Source: Amycolatopsis eburnea (GTDB lineage: Bacteria > Actinomycetota > Actinomycetes > Mycobacteriales > Pseudonocardiaceae). From it: a DNA stretch of 64,000 nt. Location of the stretch: positions 992,001-1,056,000 of the forward strand of contig NZ_RSEC01000036.1 of NCBI RefSeq assembly GCF_003937945.1, in the 5' to 3' direction. The notes beneath the pieces were generated by a model, which was given only the letters and a program-made list of their open reading frames with translations, did not search any database and was not told the origin of the DNA. How positions within the stretch are numbered: the stretch's first letter is position 1; each line of letters begins with the position of its first letter. The position numbers and the translations under genes were made by a program. Positions 50,151-58,034 of this stretch are shown here, in pieces.

Positions 50151-50806
50151 GCGAGCCGCGGATTTCGGTCATGGTGGTCGACGACCACCCGATCTGGCGC
50201 GACGGGGTGGCCCGCGACCTGACCGAGCACGGCTTCGACGTCAAGGCGACCGCGCCGGACGCCGACGCGGCGCTGCGCATCGCGCGGACCGTCCGGCCGG
50301 ACGTCGTGCTGATGGACCTCAACCTCGGCACCACCTCGGGCGTGGACGCCACCCGCGAGATCACCGCGGCGCTCCCGTCGACGAAGGTGCTGGTGCTCTC
50401 GGCGAGCGGGGAGCACAAGGACGTCCTGGAGGCGGTGAAGGCCGGCGCGTCCGGCTACCTGGTCAAGTCGGCGTCCGCCGCGGAGCTGGTGGACGCCGTG
50501 CACCGGACCGCGGCGGGCGACCCGGTGTTCACCGCCGGGCTGGCCGGGCTGGTCCTCGGGGAGTACCGGCGGATGGCCGACGCCGGCGACACCACGGGTG
50601 CCGAGCCGCCCCGGCTGACCGAGCGCGAAACCGACGTCCTGCGCCTGGTCGCGAAGGGGCTGACCGCCCGGCAGATCGCCGAGCGGCTGGTGCTGTCGCA
50701 CCGGACGGTGGAGAACCACGTGCAGTCGACGCTGCGGAAGCTGCAGCTGCACAACCGCGTCGAGCTGGCCCGCTACGCGATCGAGCACGGCCTCGACGAG
50801 GAGTGA
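50147..50806 (+). CDS. macR: NarL-type response regulator (MacR-like)
   Basis: A 219-residue regulator. Receiver domain with DDH near residue 11, phosphoacceptor Asp57 (VVLMDLNLG), Ser of VLSASG and Lys of YLVKS. The LuxR-type HTH reads LTERETDVLRLVAKGLTARQ, with the recognition segment LSHRTVENHVQSTLRKL. In Streptomyces, MacR controls membrane-associated lipoprotein genes; the lipoprotein gene immediately downstream on the other strand is an attractive target here (inference). Confidence 0.9.
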   Translation: MSEPRISVMVVDDHPIWRDGVARDLTEHGFDVKATAPDADAALRIARTVRPDVVLMDLNLGTTSGVDATREITAALPSTKVLVLSASGEHKDVLEAVKAGASGYLVKSASAAELVDAVHRTAAGDPVFTAGLAGLVLGEYRRMADAGDTTGAEPPRLTERETDVLRLVAKGLTARQIAERLVLSHRTVENHVQSTLRKLQLHNRVELARYAIEHGLDEE

Positions 50807-50809
50807 CCC

Positions 50810-51862
50810 TCACGGCAGGACGGCGAGGCCCGACCAGTCGCTCGACGGCAGCGCGGCCGCGCCGAGGCGCCACCGCGGCTCGCCGGGGTGCCAGGCCCCG
50901 ATGACGCCGTCCGCGAGCACGAGGTCGCCGTTCTCGGTCCAGTCGAGACCGCCGCCGCGGTTGAGGTGCTCGGTCACGTACGGCATGCCCGGGGCGTGTT
51001 CCCAGGTCAGCGCGTCGGTGCGGAGCAGCCAGACGTCCCGGACCTGCGTGTTCGTGCCGCGGTAGGCCGCGTTGGCGAAGTCGGCCGCGATCAGGCTGCC
51101 TTCGCGCGACGGGGCGACGGTCAGCCGGCCGCCGATCGCCGGTCTGCTGAGCTGCTTGCGGCCGTGGTCGCGCAGGTCGACGAGGGTGAGATCGGTCAGG
51201 CCGTCGAGCAGCATCCGGTCGCCGGCGACGGCGAGGATGCGCGGCGCCTGTTCGACCGTGCGGCCGGTCGCCGGGTCGATCAGCGCGTCGGTCGACTCGG
51301 CGGCGCCGGAGTTGATGGTGATCAGCAGGCCGTGCGCGGTCTCGGCGCGGACCTGGGTGCGGCAGCTGGCGGGCTGGCCCCGGTCGGGCTCGCCGTCGCC
51401 CAGCGGGACGTGCTGGAGCCGGCAGTCGTCCGGCGCGTCCTGCCGGATCAGCCACACGCCTTCGCCGGCGGCGTCCGGCGCGACCGACCAGGCGCGGCCG
51501 AGGTCCCGCGGTGGCGTCGACGGGCCGGTGTAGCCGAGGATTCCGGACGGCTCGGTGCCGTGGGTGACGGTGAGGACGGCGGTCTTCCCGACCCGGAGCA
51601 CCGTCGCCTCGGCGTCACCGCCGGGGTAGCCGGGCGGGGTGGCGGCGGCCCCGCGGTCGGCGTCGAAGAGGGTGGGGCCGGCGGTGGGGAGCAGCGCCGT
51701 GACCCCGATCCCGCCGGTCGCGCGCATGCCGGTGAGGCCTTGCGGCAGCGGCGCGGCGGTAGTCGTCGGCGGAGGCGGTGGAGGGGTGTCTTCGCCGGTG
51801 CACCCGGACAGCAGAACCAGCGCCGCGCAGGCGGCGGCACCGCGGAATACGGGTCCGTTCAG
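50810..51862 (-). CDS. Exported lipoprotein, beta-propeller-like
   Basis: A 350-residue lipoprotein with lipobox LLSGC (Cys near residue 18), a Pro/Thr-rich linker and a mature domain of about 300 residues with regularly spaced WLI/VWL/DLTLV strand segments, suggesting a propeller. The signal peptide begins at once behind an in-frame CTG at 51862, which GGGGGA precedes at a normal distance. No ATG, GTG or TTG is available in frame between there and the next upstream stop-free low-complexity region, so CTG initiation is my best reading. It is convergent with the response-regulator gene. Confidence 0.75.
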   Translation of the reverse strand: MNGPVFRGAAACAALVLLSGCTGEDTPPPPPPTTTAAPLPQGLTGMRATGGIGVTALLPTAGPTLFDADRGAAATPPGYPGGDAEATVLRVGKTAVLTVTHGTEPSGILGYTGPSTPPRDLGRAWSVAPDAAGEGVWLIRQDAPDDCRLQHVPLGDGEPDRGQPASCRTQVRAETAHGLLITINSGAAESTDALIDPATGRTVEQAPRILAVAGDRMLLDGLTDLTLVDLRDHGRKQLSRPAIGGRLTVAPSREGSLIAADFANAAYRGTNTQVRDVWLLRTDALTWEHAPGMPYVTEHLNRGGGLDWTENGDLVLADGVIGAWHPGEPRWRLGAAALPSSDWSGLAVLP

Positions 51863-51897
51863 GGTTTTCCCCCGATCTGCGAGGTGAAATCCGGTTC

Positions 51898-51903
51898 TAC
51901 CAT
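51898..51903 (+). promoter_or_regulatory. Candidate -10 element for the DUF1707 gene
   Basis: TACCAT ends 7 bp before ATG 51911 and only 1 bp before an upstream in-frame GTG (51905), supporting a leaderless mRNA starting at ATG 51911. Confidence 0.5.
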
Positions 51904-51910
51904 CGTGACC

Positions 51911-52567
51911 ATGGGCGAGGAAGAGAACGCGGCGGCCGAGCGGGCCACCGAAACCAAGCCGTTGAGCGAGCGCGATCTGCGGGTCTCCGACGACGAGCGC
52001 GAACACGTCGTCGGCGTGCTCCAGAAGGCGATCGGCCGCGGCATGATCGACCTCGACGAGTTCACCGAGCGGACCGACCGCGCGCTGGCGTCGAGGACGC
52101 GCGGCGAGCTGAACGCGGTGCTGGCCGACCTCGCCGGCCTCTACCACCCGAGCGCGGCCGTCGCCGCCGCGCCGGCGTACGCGCCGCCGCCGGTGGGGTA
52201 CGCGCCGGGCCGCCGGTTCGAGCTCAACGCGAAGTACTCCTCGCTGCACCGCGGCGGCCCGTGGGTGGTGCCGTCCGAGCTGGTCGTCCGCAACAAGTAC
52301 GGGTCGACGAAGCTGGACTTCACCGAAGCCCAGGTCCAGTCGCCGGTGGTGCACATCGAGCTGGACGCCAAGTGGGGTTCGGTCGAGATCATCATCCCCG
52401 AGCACGCGGCGGTGGACCTCAACGCGATCAGCGACGTCAAGTTCGGCGCGATGGAGGACAAGACCCGCAGCAACGGCCGCATGGGCAACCCGCGCTACGT
52501 GCTGAGCGGCCGCGTCCACGGCGGCTCGCTGGTCATCCGGCACCCGCGGCGCGGGCTCTTCGGCTAG
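51911..52567 (+). CDS. DUF1707 and LiaF-like domain protein
   Basis: A 218-residue cytoplasmic protein. The N-terminal DUF1707 domain (about 20-75) has the typical LRVSDDEREHVVGVLQKAIG and LDEFTERTDRALASRTRGEL. A Pro/Ala-rich linker follows. The C-terminal part (about 110-215) is a right-handed beta-helix-like LiaF/DUF4097 domain: KYGSTKLDF, AKWGSVEIIIPEHAAVDLN. The combination is common in actinobacteria and is linked with envelope-stress responses by family relation only. No membrane helix is visible. Neighbours are a lipoprotein (divergent) and the MacRS pair. Confidence 0.87.
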   Translation: MGEEENAAAERATETKPLSERDLRVSDDEREHVVGVLQKAIGRGMIDLDEFTERTDRALASRTRGELNAVLADLAGLYHPSAAVAAAPAYAPPPVGYAPGRRFELNAKYSSLHRGGPWVVPSELVVRNKYGSTKLDFTEAQVQSPVVHIELDAKWGSVEIIIPEHAAVDLNAISDVKFGAMEDKTRSNGRMGNPRYVLSGRVHGGSLVIRHPRRGLFG

Positions 52568-52597
52568 CCGGGGTCCCTCTGCCCCCGGCGTCAAGGA

Positions 52598-52630
52598 GGC
52601 CTCCCCGCCCAGGCATCGGGCGGGGAGGCC
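52598..52630. terminator. Bidirectional terminator between the DUF1707 and MFS genes
   Basis: A perfect 13-bp stem (GGCCTCCCCGCCC at 52598-52610, complement at 52618-52630), 7-nt loop, between convergent genes. The flanking GGAGGCC resembles the hairpin at 16778-16838. Confidence 0.85.
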
Positions 52631-52637
52631 TTCGCTT

Positions 52638-54026
52638 TCAGGCGGTCCGCAGGTTCTTCGCGACGAACCCCACGAGCACGGCGAACGCGACGGCGGCGAG
52701 CCCGGCGACGACGTGCAGGCCACTGGCGAACCCGTACGACCGCGCGACGGCGCTGCCCAGCGTCCCGACGGTCGCCAGGCCGAGCGAGTAGCCGAACTCG
52801 TTGACGGTCTGCGCGAGCGCGGAAGCGGCCCCGGCCTTGCGCACGGGAACCGAGCCGACGACGAGATCGGTCCCCAGCGCGACCATCGGCCCGACCCCCA
52901 GCGACGTCACGGCGAACCCGAGCGCGGGCCACGCGGGCCCGCCGGCCGGCTCGACGAAGGCGAGGATCGCCATCCCGGCCGCGGCGAGCGCGACCCCACC
53001 GGCGATCAGCACCCGCTGCGGCACCCGCCGGGCGAGCACGGGCGCGGCGAGGAAGCTGACGGTCGAGGCGGCCATCCCCGGCAGCAACCCGAGCGCGGCC
53101 CCGACCGGCGAGAGCTGCTGCGCGACCTGGAAGAACTGCGCGACGAACAGCATCGTGGTCCCGCCGAGCACGCTGAACAGCAGCATCCCGCCGAGCGTGG
53201 TCCGAAACGCCTTCGCGGCGAAGAGGCTGAAGTCGACCAGTGGCTCGTCGAGCGTCCGCTGCCGCTTGACGAAGACGTACCCGACGATCCCGCCGATCAC
53301 CAGGGCGACCACGGCGGTGAGGTGGACGCCGTCGCGAGCGAGCTCCTTGACGCCGTAGACGGCGGGCAGGATCGCGGCGAGCGAGAGCCCGACGCTCGGC
53401 AGGTCGAGCCGCCCGGCGGTTTCGTCGCGGTACTCGGGCAGCAGCTTCGGACCGATGAGCAGCAGCAGGACCATGGCGGGCACGCCGAGCAGGAAGACCG
53501 AGCCCCACCGGAAGTGTTCGAGCATGAAGCCCCCGACCACCGGCCCGACGATCGCCCCGACGGTGAAGCACCCGGCCCAGATCCCGATCGCCTCGGCTCG
53601 CTGCCGCGGGTTCGCGAACATGGCCCCGATCAGCGAGAGCGTGGAAGGAGCGAGCGTCGCCCCGGCAACCCCGAGCACGGCCCGCGCGGCGATGAGCATC
53701 CCGGCACTGGTGGAGAAGGCGGCGACGACGGAGGCGACCCCGAAGGCGGCGGCCCCGATCAGCAGCAGCTTCCGCCGCCCGATCCGGTCCCCGAGCGTCC
53801 CCATGGTGACCATGAACCCGGCGACCATGAAGCCGTAGATGTCCATGATCCAGAGCTGTTCGGTCCCATCGGCGTGCAGGCTGAGGGCGAGCTTCGGCAG
53901 CGCGAGAACGAGCACGAAGACGTCGAGCGAGACGAGCAGAGCCGGCAAGGCCAGCACGGCCAGCCCCACCCACTCCCGACGCCCGGCCCTGGCTCCGGCA
54001 ACCGGAGCGGCGATGGTGGCGGTCAT
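52638..54026 (-). CDS. MFS drug efflux transporter, DHA2 (EmrB/QacA) type
   Basis: A 462-residue transporter with about 14 helices. Motif A is GTLGDRIGRRK, the antiporter motif C region reads GCFTVGAIVGPVVGGF, and the first helix has the DHA2-type LDVFVLVLALP (motif D1). ATG 54026 is preceded by a weak GAGAGGACC site. There is no adjacent regulator gene, but a long inverted repeat lies about 100 bp upstream. Substrates probably include hydrophobic or cationic compounds; the specificity is unknown. Confidence 0.88.
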   Translation of the reverse strand: MTATIAAPVAGARAGRREWVGLAVLALPALLVSLDVFVLVLALPKLALSLHADGTEQLWIMDIYGFMVAGFMVTMGTLGDRIGRRKLLLIGAAAFGVASVVAAFSTSAGMLIAARAVLGVAGATLAPSTLSLIGAMFANPRQRAEAIGIWAGCFTVGAIVGPVVGGFMLEHFRWGSVFLLGVPAMVLLLLIGPKLLPEYRDETAGRLDLPSVGLSLAAILPAVYGVKELARDGVHLTAVVALVIGGIVGYVFVKRQRTLDEPLVDFSLFAAKAFRTTLGGMLLFSVLGGTTMLFVAQFFQVAQQLSPVGAALGLLPGMAASTVSFLAAPVLARRVPQRVLIAGGVALAAAGMAILAFVEPAGGPAWPALGFAVTSLGVGPMVALGTDLVVGSVPVRKAGAASALAQTVNEFGYSLGLATVGTLGSAVARSYGFASGLHVVAGLAAVAFAVLVGFVAKNLRTA

Positions 54027-54460
54027 GTGCGGTCCTCTCGGCTCGACTGGGGTTCTTCACCTGTTCGTCGAGCGGGAGGAGCGGGGATCGACAACCCCGG
54101 GAGGGTTTCTTTTGCGTGAGACCGGGGTTGTCCACACCCCTCGAACAATGTGGACAACCCCGGGGCTTCAGGTTCGCACAGCCCGCCACGGTCGGTGATG
54201 ACCGATAGACTGAAAGTGGGGGGGCGCCCCTCGGCCTGCCTACTCGAGCGACGCGCGTTCGGACGTCGGCGGGCGGGTCCACCTGCGCCCGCCGAGCCGC
54301 CCACGGCTCGCCCGCCAGGGGCGAGCCGCTACCGAGGCCGACTGCTCCGCGACCCGCGCCGCGGTTGCCGAGCCCGTCCCCAGTCAGGCCGCAACCGGGG
54401 CAGGCCTGCCGAACAGCCCCGCGCCGCTGCTGCGGTCGGCGTCGCCGAGCCCGTCCCCGG
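54027..54460. other. 434-bp non-coding region between the MFS and ptsI genes
   Basis: No credible gene. The left part holds the MFS promoter and a long inverted repeat with two DnaA-box 9-mers. The right part is GC-rich and repetitive: GCCGAGCCCGTCCCC(A/G)GTC occurs at 54367-54388 and again at 54444-54465 (one difference in 22 bp), the second overlapping the ptsI stop. Confidence 0.7.
54122..54163. promoter_or_regulatory. 15-bp perfect inverted repeat containing paired DnaA-box sequences
   Basis: CCGGGGTTGTCCACA (54122-54136) and its exact complement (54149-54163) flank a 12-bp spacer. Each arm contains the 9-mer TTGTCCACA. A third ACAACCCCGG lies at 54091-54100. The block is 96-137 bp upstream of the MFS start; it may be an operator, a hairpin or a DnaA site. 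Confidence 0.6.
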
Positions 54461-56089
54461 TCAGGGGCGAGCCGCCGCGCGGGCTGCCGCGGGGTCCGAG
54501 GTGGCCAGTGCGGCTTCCGCCAGCGCTTCGCACTCGGCGAGCGTCGTCGCGGCCAGGCCGGCGCCGACCGTGCGGATCGCCGGGGCGTTCATCGACAGGC
54601 TCGTCAGGCCCAAGCCGGCCAGGACGAGGGCCAGGCGCGGGTCCGCGGCCGCTTCGCCGCAGACGCCCGCCGGCTTGCCCGTGGCCTTGGCCGCGTCGCC
54701 GATCAGCTTCAGCAGGCGCAGCAGACCCGGCTGCCAGGGGTCGTTGAGCTTCGCGACCGCGCCGAGCTGGCGGTCCGCCGCGAAGGTGTACTGGGCCAGG
54801 TCATTCGTGCCGACCGAGACGAAGTCGACCGCCTCGAGGATCTCGCGGGCGCTCAGTGCCGCCGCCGGGATCTCGATCATCACGCCCGCCCGGGGGATGC
54901 CCGCCGCGCGGACGCGGTCGGCGAACCAGGCGGCTTCCTCGACCGTCGCGACCATCGGGGCCATCACCGAGACCTCGGCACCCGAGTCCTCCGCCGCGCC
55001 GGCGATCGCCTCGAGCTGGCGGTCGAGGACCTCGGGGCGGTCGAACGCCACGCGGAGCCCGCGGACGCCGAGCGCCGGGTTGGGTTCGGCTTCCGGGGAG
55101 AGGAAGGCCAGTGGCTTGTCGGCGCCCGCGTCCAGGGTGCGGACGATCACCGGCTTGCCGCGGAACGGGGCGAGCACCGCGGTGTACGCGGCGCGCTGGT
55201 CGGCGACCGACGGCTCGTCCGAGGCGTCCAGGTAGCAGAACTCGGTGCGGAACAGGCCGACGCCCTCGGCGCCCGCGTCCGCCGCGGCCTGCGCGTCGGC
55301 CGGGGAGCCGACGTTGCCGTAGACCTTCACGCGGTGGCCGTCGGCCGTCGCGCCCGTGCCGTTCCACTCGGCGAGCTGGGCGACCGTCGCCGTGACCACC
55401 GGTGCCGACGGGTCCACGACCTCGACCACGCCCGTGTCGCCGTCGACCGCAAGCGCTTGCGCGTCCAGGGCGAGGAGCCCGCGCACCGCGACGACGGCCG
55501 GGATGCCGAGTGCACGCGCCAGGATCGCGGTGTGGCTGGTCGGGCCACCTTCCTCGGTGACCAGGGCGAGGACCTTCGCCGGGTCGAGGCCCGCGGTGTC
55601 GGCCGGGGCGAGGTCGCGGGCGACCAGCACGGCCGGCGACGTCAGTTCGGGCACGCCCGGGGGCGCGATGCCGAGCAGCTCGGCGATCAGGCGGTCGCGC
55701 ACGTCGCGGACGTCGCGGACGCGTTCCGCCATGTACCCGCCAGCCGCGGCCAGCGCTTCGGCGAAGCCCTCGGCGGCCTGGTGGACGGCGCGTGCGGCGG
55801 GCAGGTTCTGCGTCTTGACCAGCTGTTCCGCCTGCGCGGCGAGCGCCGGGTCGGCGGCCATCGCGGCGGTCGTGATCAGGATCGTCGCCGCTTCGCCGGT
55901 CGCGGTCTCGGCCTGTTTCTCCAGGCGGCCGGCGACGATCGCGGCGGCGGGGGCGATCCGGGCGGCCTCGGCGGCCGGATCGGCCGGGGCCGGGGTGGCG
56001 GCGGGCTCGCCGAGCGGCTCCGCGACGCGGACGACGGGACCACTGGCACGGCCGGGGCTGACGGCGACCCCGGGCAGAGAGTCAGACAT
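54461..56089 (-). CDS. ptsI: PTS enzyme I (phosphoenolpyruvate-protein phosphotransferase)
   Basis: A 542-residue general PTS enzyme that takes phosphate from PEP and passes it to HPr. The N-terminal His-domain carries the active His186 in EEGGPTSHTAILAR. The PEP-binding C-terminal barrel shows GVGLFRTEFCYLD, VRTLDAGADKPL, GVRGLR, MIEIPAAAL, SVGTNDLAQYT and the proton-donor Cys in GVCGEAAAD. ATG 56089 lies inside a DasR-type palindrome. No HPr or crr gene is in the window. Upstream ribokinase and ParB-like genes overlap or abut, so it can also be read as an operon with them. Confidence 0.96.
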   Translation of the reverse strand: MSDSLPGVAVSPGRASGPVVRVAEPLGEPAATPAPADPAAEAARIAPAAAIVAGRLEKQAETATGEAATILITTAAMAADPALAAQAEQLVKTQNLPAARAVHQAAEGFAEALAAAGGYMAERVRDVRDVRDRLIAELLGIAPPGVPELTSPAVLVARDLAPADTAGLDPAKVLALVTEEGGPTSHTAILARALGIPAVVAVRGLLALDAQALAVDGDTGVVEVVDPSAPVVTATVAQLAEWNGTGATADGHRVKVYGNVGSPADAQAAADAGAEGVGLFRTEFCYLDASDEPSVADQRAAYTAVLAPFRGKPVIVRTLDAGADKPLAFLSPEAEPNPALGVRGLRVAFDRPEVLDRQLEAIAGAAEDSGAEVSVMAPMVATVEEAAWFADRVRAAGIPRAGVMIEIPAAALSAREILEAVDFVSVGTNDLAQYTFAADRQLGAVAKLNDPWQPGLLRLLKLIGDAAKATGKPAGVCGEAAADPRLALVLAGLGLTSLSMNAPAIRTVGAGLAATTLAECEALAEAALATSDPAAARAAARP

Positions 56090-56819
56090 GGTCTAGACCA
56101 TAGCTCAGATACGTCTGGATATCTCGTGGTGGCGGGCACAAACCGCGCTGCTTGACCTGTTCGAGCACCGGCCCGACCTCCTCGCGCCACCACGCTTCGG
56201 CCAGTTCGCCGCGGCTGCGGACCGGCCGTCCGGCCAGCATACGGCGGAATCCCCAGGCCTCGGCCGAGTCGGCGAGCCGGAACCAGTCGGCGGGGTCGTC
56301 GAGCCACAGCCCGAGGCGGACGTCGTCGGGGAGGGGAACGCGCTCGAGGAACATCCGCTCGGCGGTCTTCGACGGCAGGTCGGCGAGCGTCAGGCAGCGC
56401 AGCGCGCACGCGACCGTGCTGATCCAGCGGACCCGCGCGCGGATGACCCGGGCGCCGCGGGCGCGCGCGATGGCGACGCGGTGGTGACCGTCCTCGACGA
56501 AGAACATGTCGGAGAGCCGCACGAGCCGCACCGGTGGCAAGTCGGCCGACGTCCGCGTCAGGTGCTCCCATCGGTCACGCAGCGCCCGGTTGCGTGGCCG
56601 GAACTCGCGGTCGAAGTCCCCGGCGCGGGCGACCGTGCCGACAACGCCCTCCAGCGGCACGTCGTAGACACCTTCGTCCAGTTCGGTCTGCTTGCCGAGC
56701 GCCTCGAGGGTTTCCGCGAGCGGCATGATCGCGAGGTGGTCCGGCCGCCTCGCCTCGGCGATCGCCCTCAACTGGGCGGCGTAGCCGCGCCACCAGGCCG
56801 AACCGAACGAATCGCCCAT
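56082..56819 (-). CDS. ParB-like nuclease-fold protein of unknown function
   Basis: A 245-residue soluble protein. The central segment (about 95-130) reads VRLSDMFFVEDGHHRVAIAR, the DGHHR signature of the ParB/sulfiredoxin fold, followed by VIRARVRWI. There is no HTH, so it is not a centromere-binding ParB. The C-terminal half is helical with many Trp. ATG 56819 is chosen, since the open frame beyond it overlaps the ribokinase gene. The 3' end overlaps ptsI by 8 bp, which suggests translational coupling. Function unknown; similar stand-alone proteins may act on nucleotides or sugars. Confidence 0.78.
   Translation of the reverse strand: MGDSFGSAWWRGYAAQLRAIAEARRPDHLAIMPLAETLEALGKQTELDEGVYDVPLEGVVGTVARAGDFDREFRPRNRALRDRWEHLTRTSADLPPVRLVRLSDMFFVEDGHHRVAIARARGARVIRARVRWISTVACALRCLTLADLPSKTAERMFLERVPLPDDVRLGLWLDDPADWFRLADSAEAWGFRRMLAGRPVRSRGELAEAWWREEVGPVLEQVKQRGLCPPPRDIQTYLSYGLDHV
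56088..56101. promoter_or_regulatory. DasR-responsive element (dre) at the ptsI start codon
   Basis: ATGGTCTAGACCAT is a perfect 14-bp palindrome whose core TGGTCTAGACCA equals the Streptomyces dre core bound by the GntR-family regulator DasR. The ptsI ATG (56087-56089) overlaps its edge. DasR controls pts genes and N-acetylglucosamine use in streptomycetes. Confidence 0.8.
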
Positions 56820-56847
56820 GTGACGGGCAACACGCGCGACGGCGCGA

Positions 56848-57717
56848 TCATTCCGCCAGATCGGCGGCGGTCGGGTAGGACGGCTGTGCACCGCGCCGCG
56901 TCACGCTGAACGCGGCGACCCGCACCGCGCGCTCGGCCGCCGCGACCAGGCCCGCGCCGTCGGCGAGGGACGCGGCAAGCGCACCCGCGAAGGCGTCCCC
57001 GGCGCCGGTGGTGTCGACGGCCTCGACTTTCGGTGACGCGACCTCGGTGACCCCGCCGGCTTCGACGACGACGGCTCCGGCCGCTCCGAGCGTGACGACG
57101 GCGGCCCGCGGCCCGAGGCCGAGCAGCTTCCCGAAGTCGCCGCCGGGCCCGGTCAGCCACGCGGCTTCGTGCTCGTTGACCAGCAGGACGTCGAGCTTGG
57201 CCAGCGTCGCGGGCGAGAGCTTCGCCGCGGGCGACAGGTTCAGCAGCACCTTGACGCCGTGTTCGGCAGCGCGGGCGACGGCGTGCTCGACGGTCGGCAA
57301 CGGCACCTCGAGCGAAAGGACGACGATTTCCACGCCGTCGAAAACGGCGTCGACGTCGCCGGGTTCCAGGCTCGAATTGGCGCCGGGGGAGACGAGGATC
57401 GAGTTCTCGCCGTCCGGGGTGACGGTGATGTAGGCGATCCCGGTCGGCCGGTCGCTGGTGCGCACGAGCCCGGTGTCGACGCCGGCGGCGCGGAGGGAGT
57501 CGAGCAGCAACCGACCGTAGGGGTCGTCGCCGACGGCACCGAGCAACGCGACGTCCGCGCCGAGCCGGCCGGCCGCGACCGCGGTGTTGGCGCCCTTGCC
57601 GCCCGGCGAGAGCACGGTGTCCCCGCCCAGCACGGTCTCCCCACCACCCGGCCGCCGATCCACCGCGACGACGAGGTCGGCATTGGCGGATCCCACAACG
57701 AGCACGTCGGAGTTCAT
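56848..57717 (-). CDS. rbsK: Ribokinase
   Basis: A 289-residue PfkB-family kinase that phosphorylates ribose (or a related sugar) at O5. Signature 1 is GGKGANTAVAAGRLG (about 39-53) and signature 2 is DTTGAGDAFAG with the catalytic Asp of GAGD. The N-terminus VVGSANADLVV and the anion-hole region fit true ribokinases. ATG 57717 is chosen because it begins the first strand; the open frame upstream is non-homologous. It is followed after 28 bp by the ParB-like gene and ptsI. There is no ribose transporter nearby. Confidence 0.9.
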   Translation of the reverse strand: MNSDVLVVGSANADLVVAVDRRPGGGETVLGGDTVLSPGGKGANTAVAAGRLGADVALLGAVGDDPYGRLLLDSLRAAGVDTGLVRTSDRPTGIAYITVTPDGENSILVSPGANSSLEPGDVDAVFDGVEIVVLSLEVPLPTVEHAVARAAEHGVKVLLNLSPAAKLSPATLAKLDVLLVNEHEAAWLTGPGGDFGKLLGLGPRAAVVTLGAAGAVVVEAGGVTEVASPKVEAVDTTGAGDAFAGALAASLADGAGLVAAAERAVRVAAFSVTRRGAQPSYPTAADLAE

Positions 57718-58034
57718 CCCCGCACTGTGCCACGAAACCGGTCCGGGCCAGGTCAGGACCGGCGAGGAAGGGGAAAGTGAAGGTTTTTGTAACTTATCCG
57801 GGGCTGAGTGCGACAATCATGCGAGCAGCGGATACCCGTCACTCGATCGGGGGATGTCCGTCCCCCGGCCGTCACTTCGCGGACCGGTCCCGCTCTCCTG
57901 GTGCGTCATCACGCTCGACGTGGTGGTGACGTTGCCCCAACCGGCGCGAGCCGGGCAGGGCATCGGGTCGCCGGCGCCGATCACGTAGCCCCCCGAGTGA
58001 TCGGCGTCGGCGGCGCCCCGCCCGACGGTCACCG
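57718..58034. other. 317-bp non-coding region
   Basis: No credible gene. It holds the ribokinase promoter, including an AT-rich pocket (57783-57800), and a small hairpin CGGGGGA-TGTCCG-TCCCCCG (57848-57867), which may terminate transcripts from the minus-strand gene ending at 58035. Confidence 0.6.
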
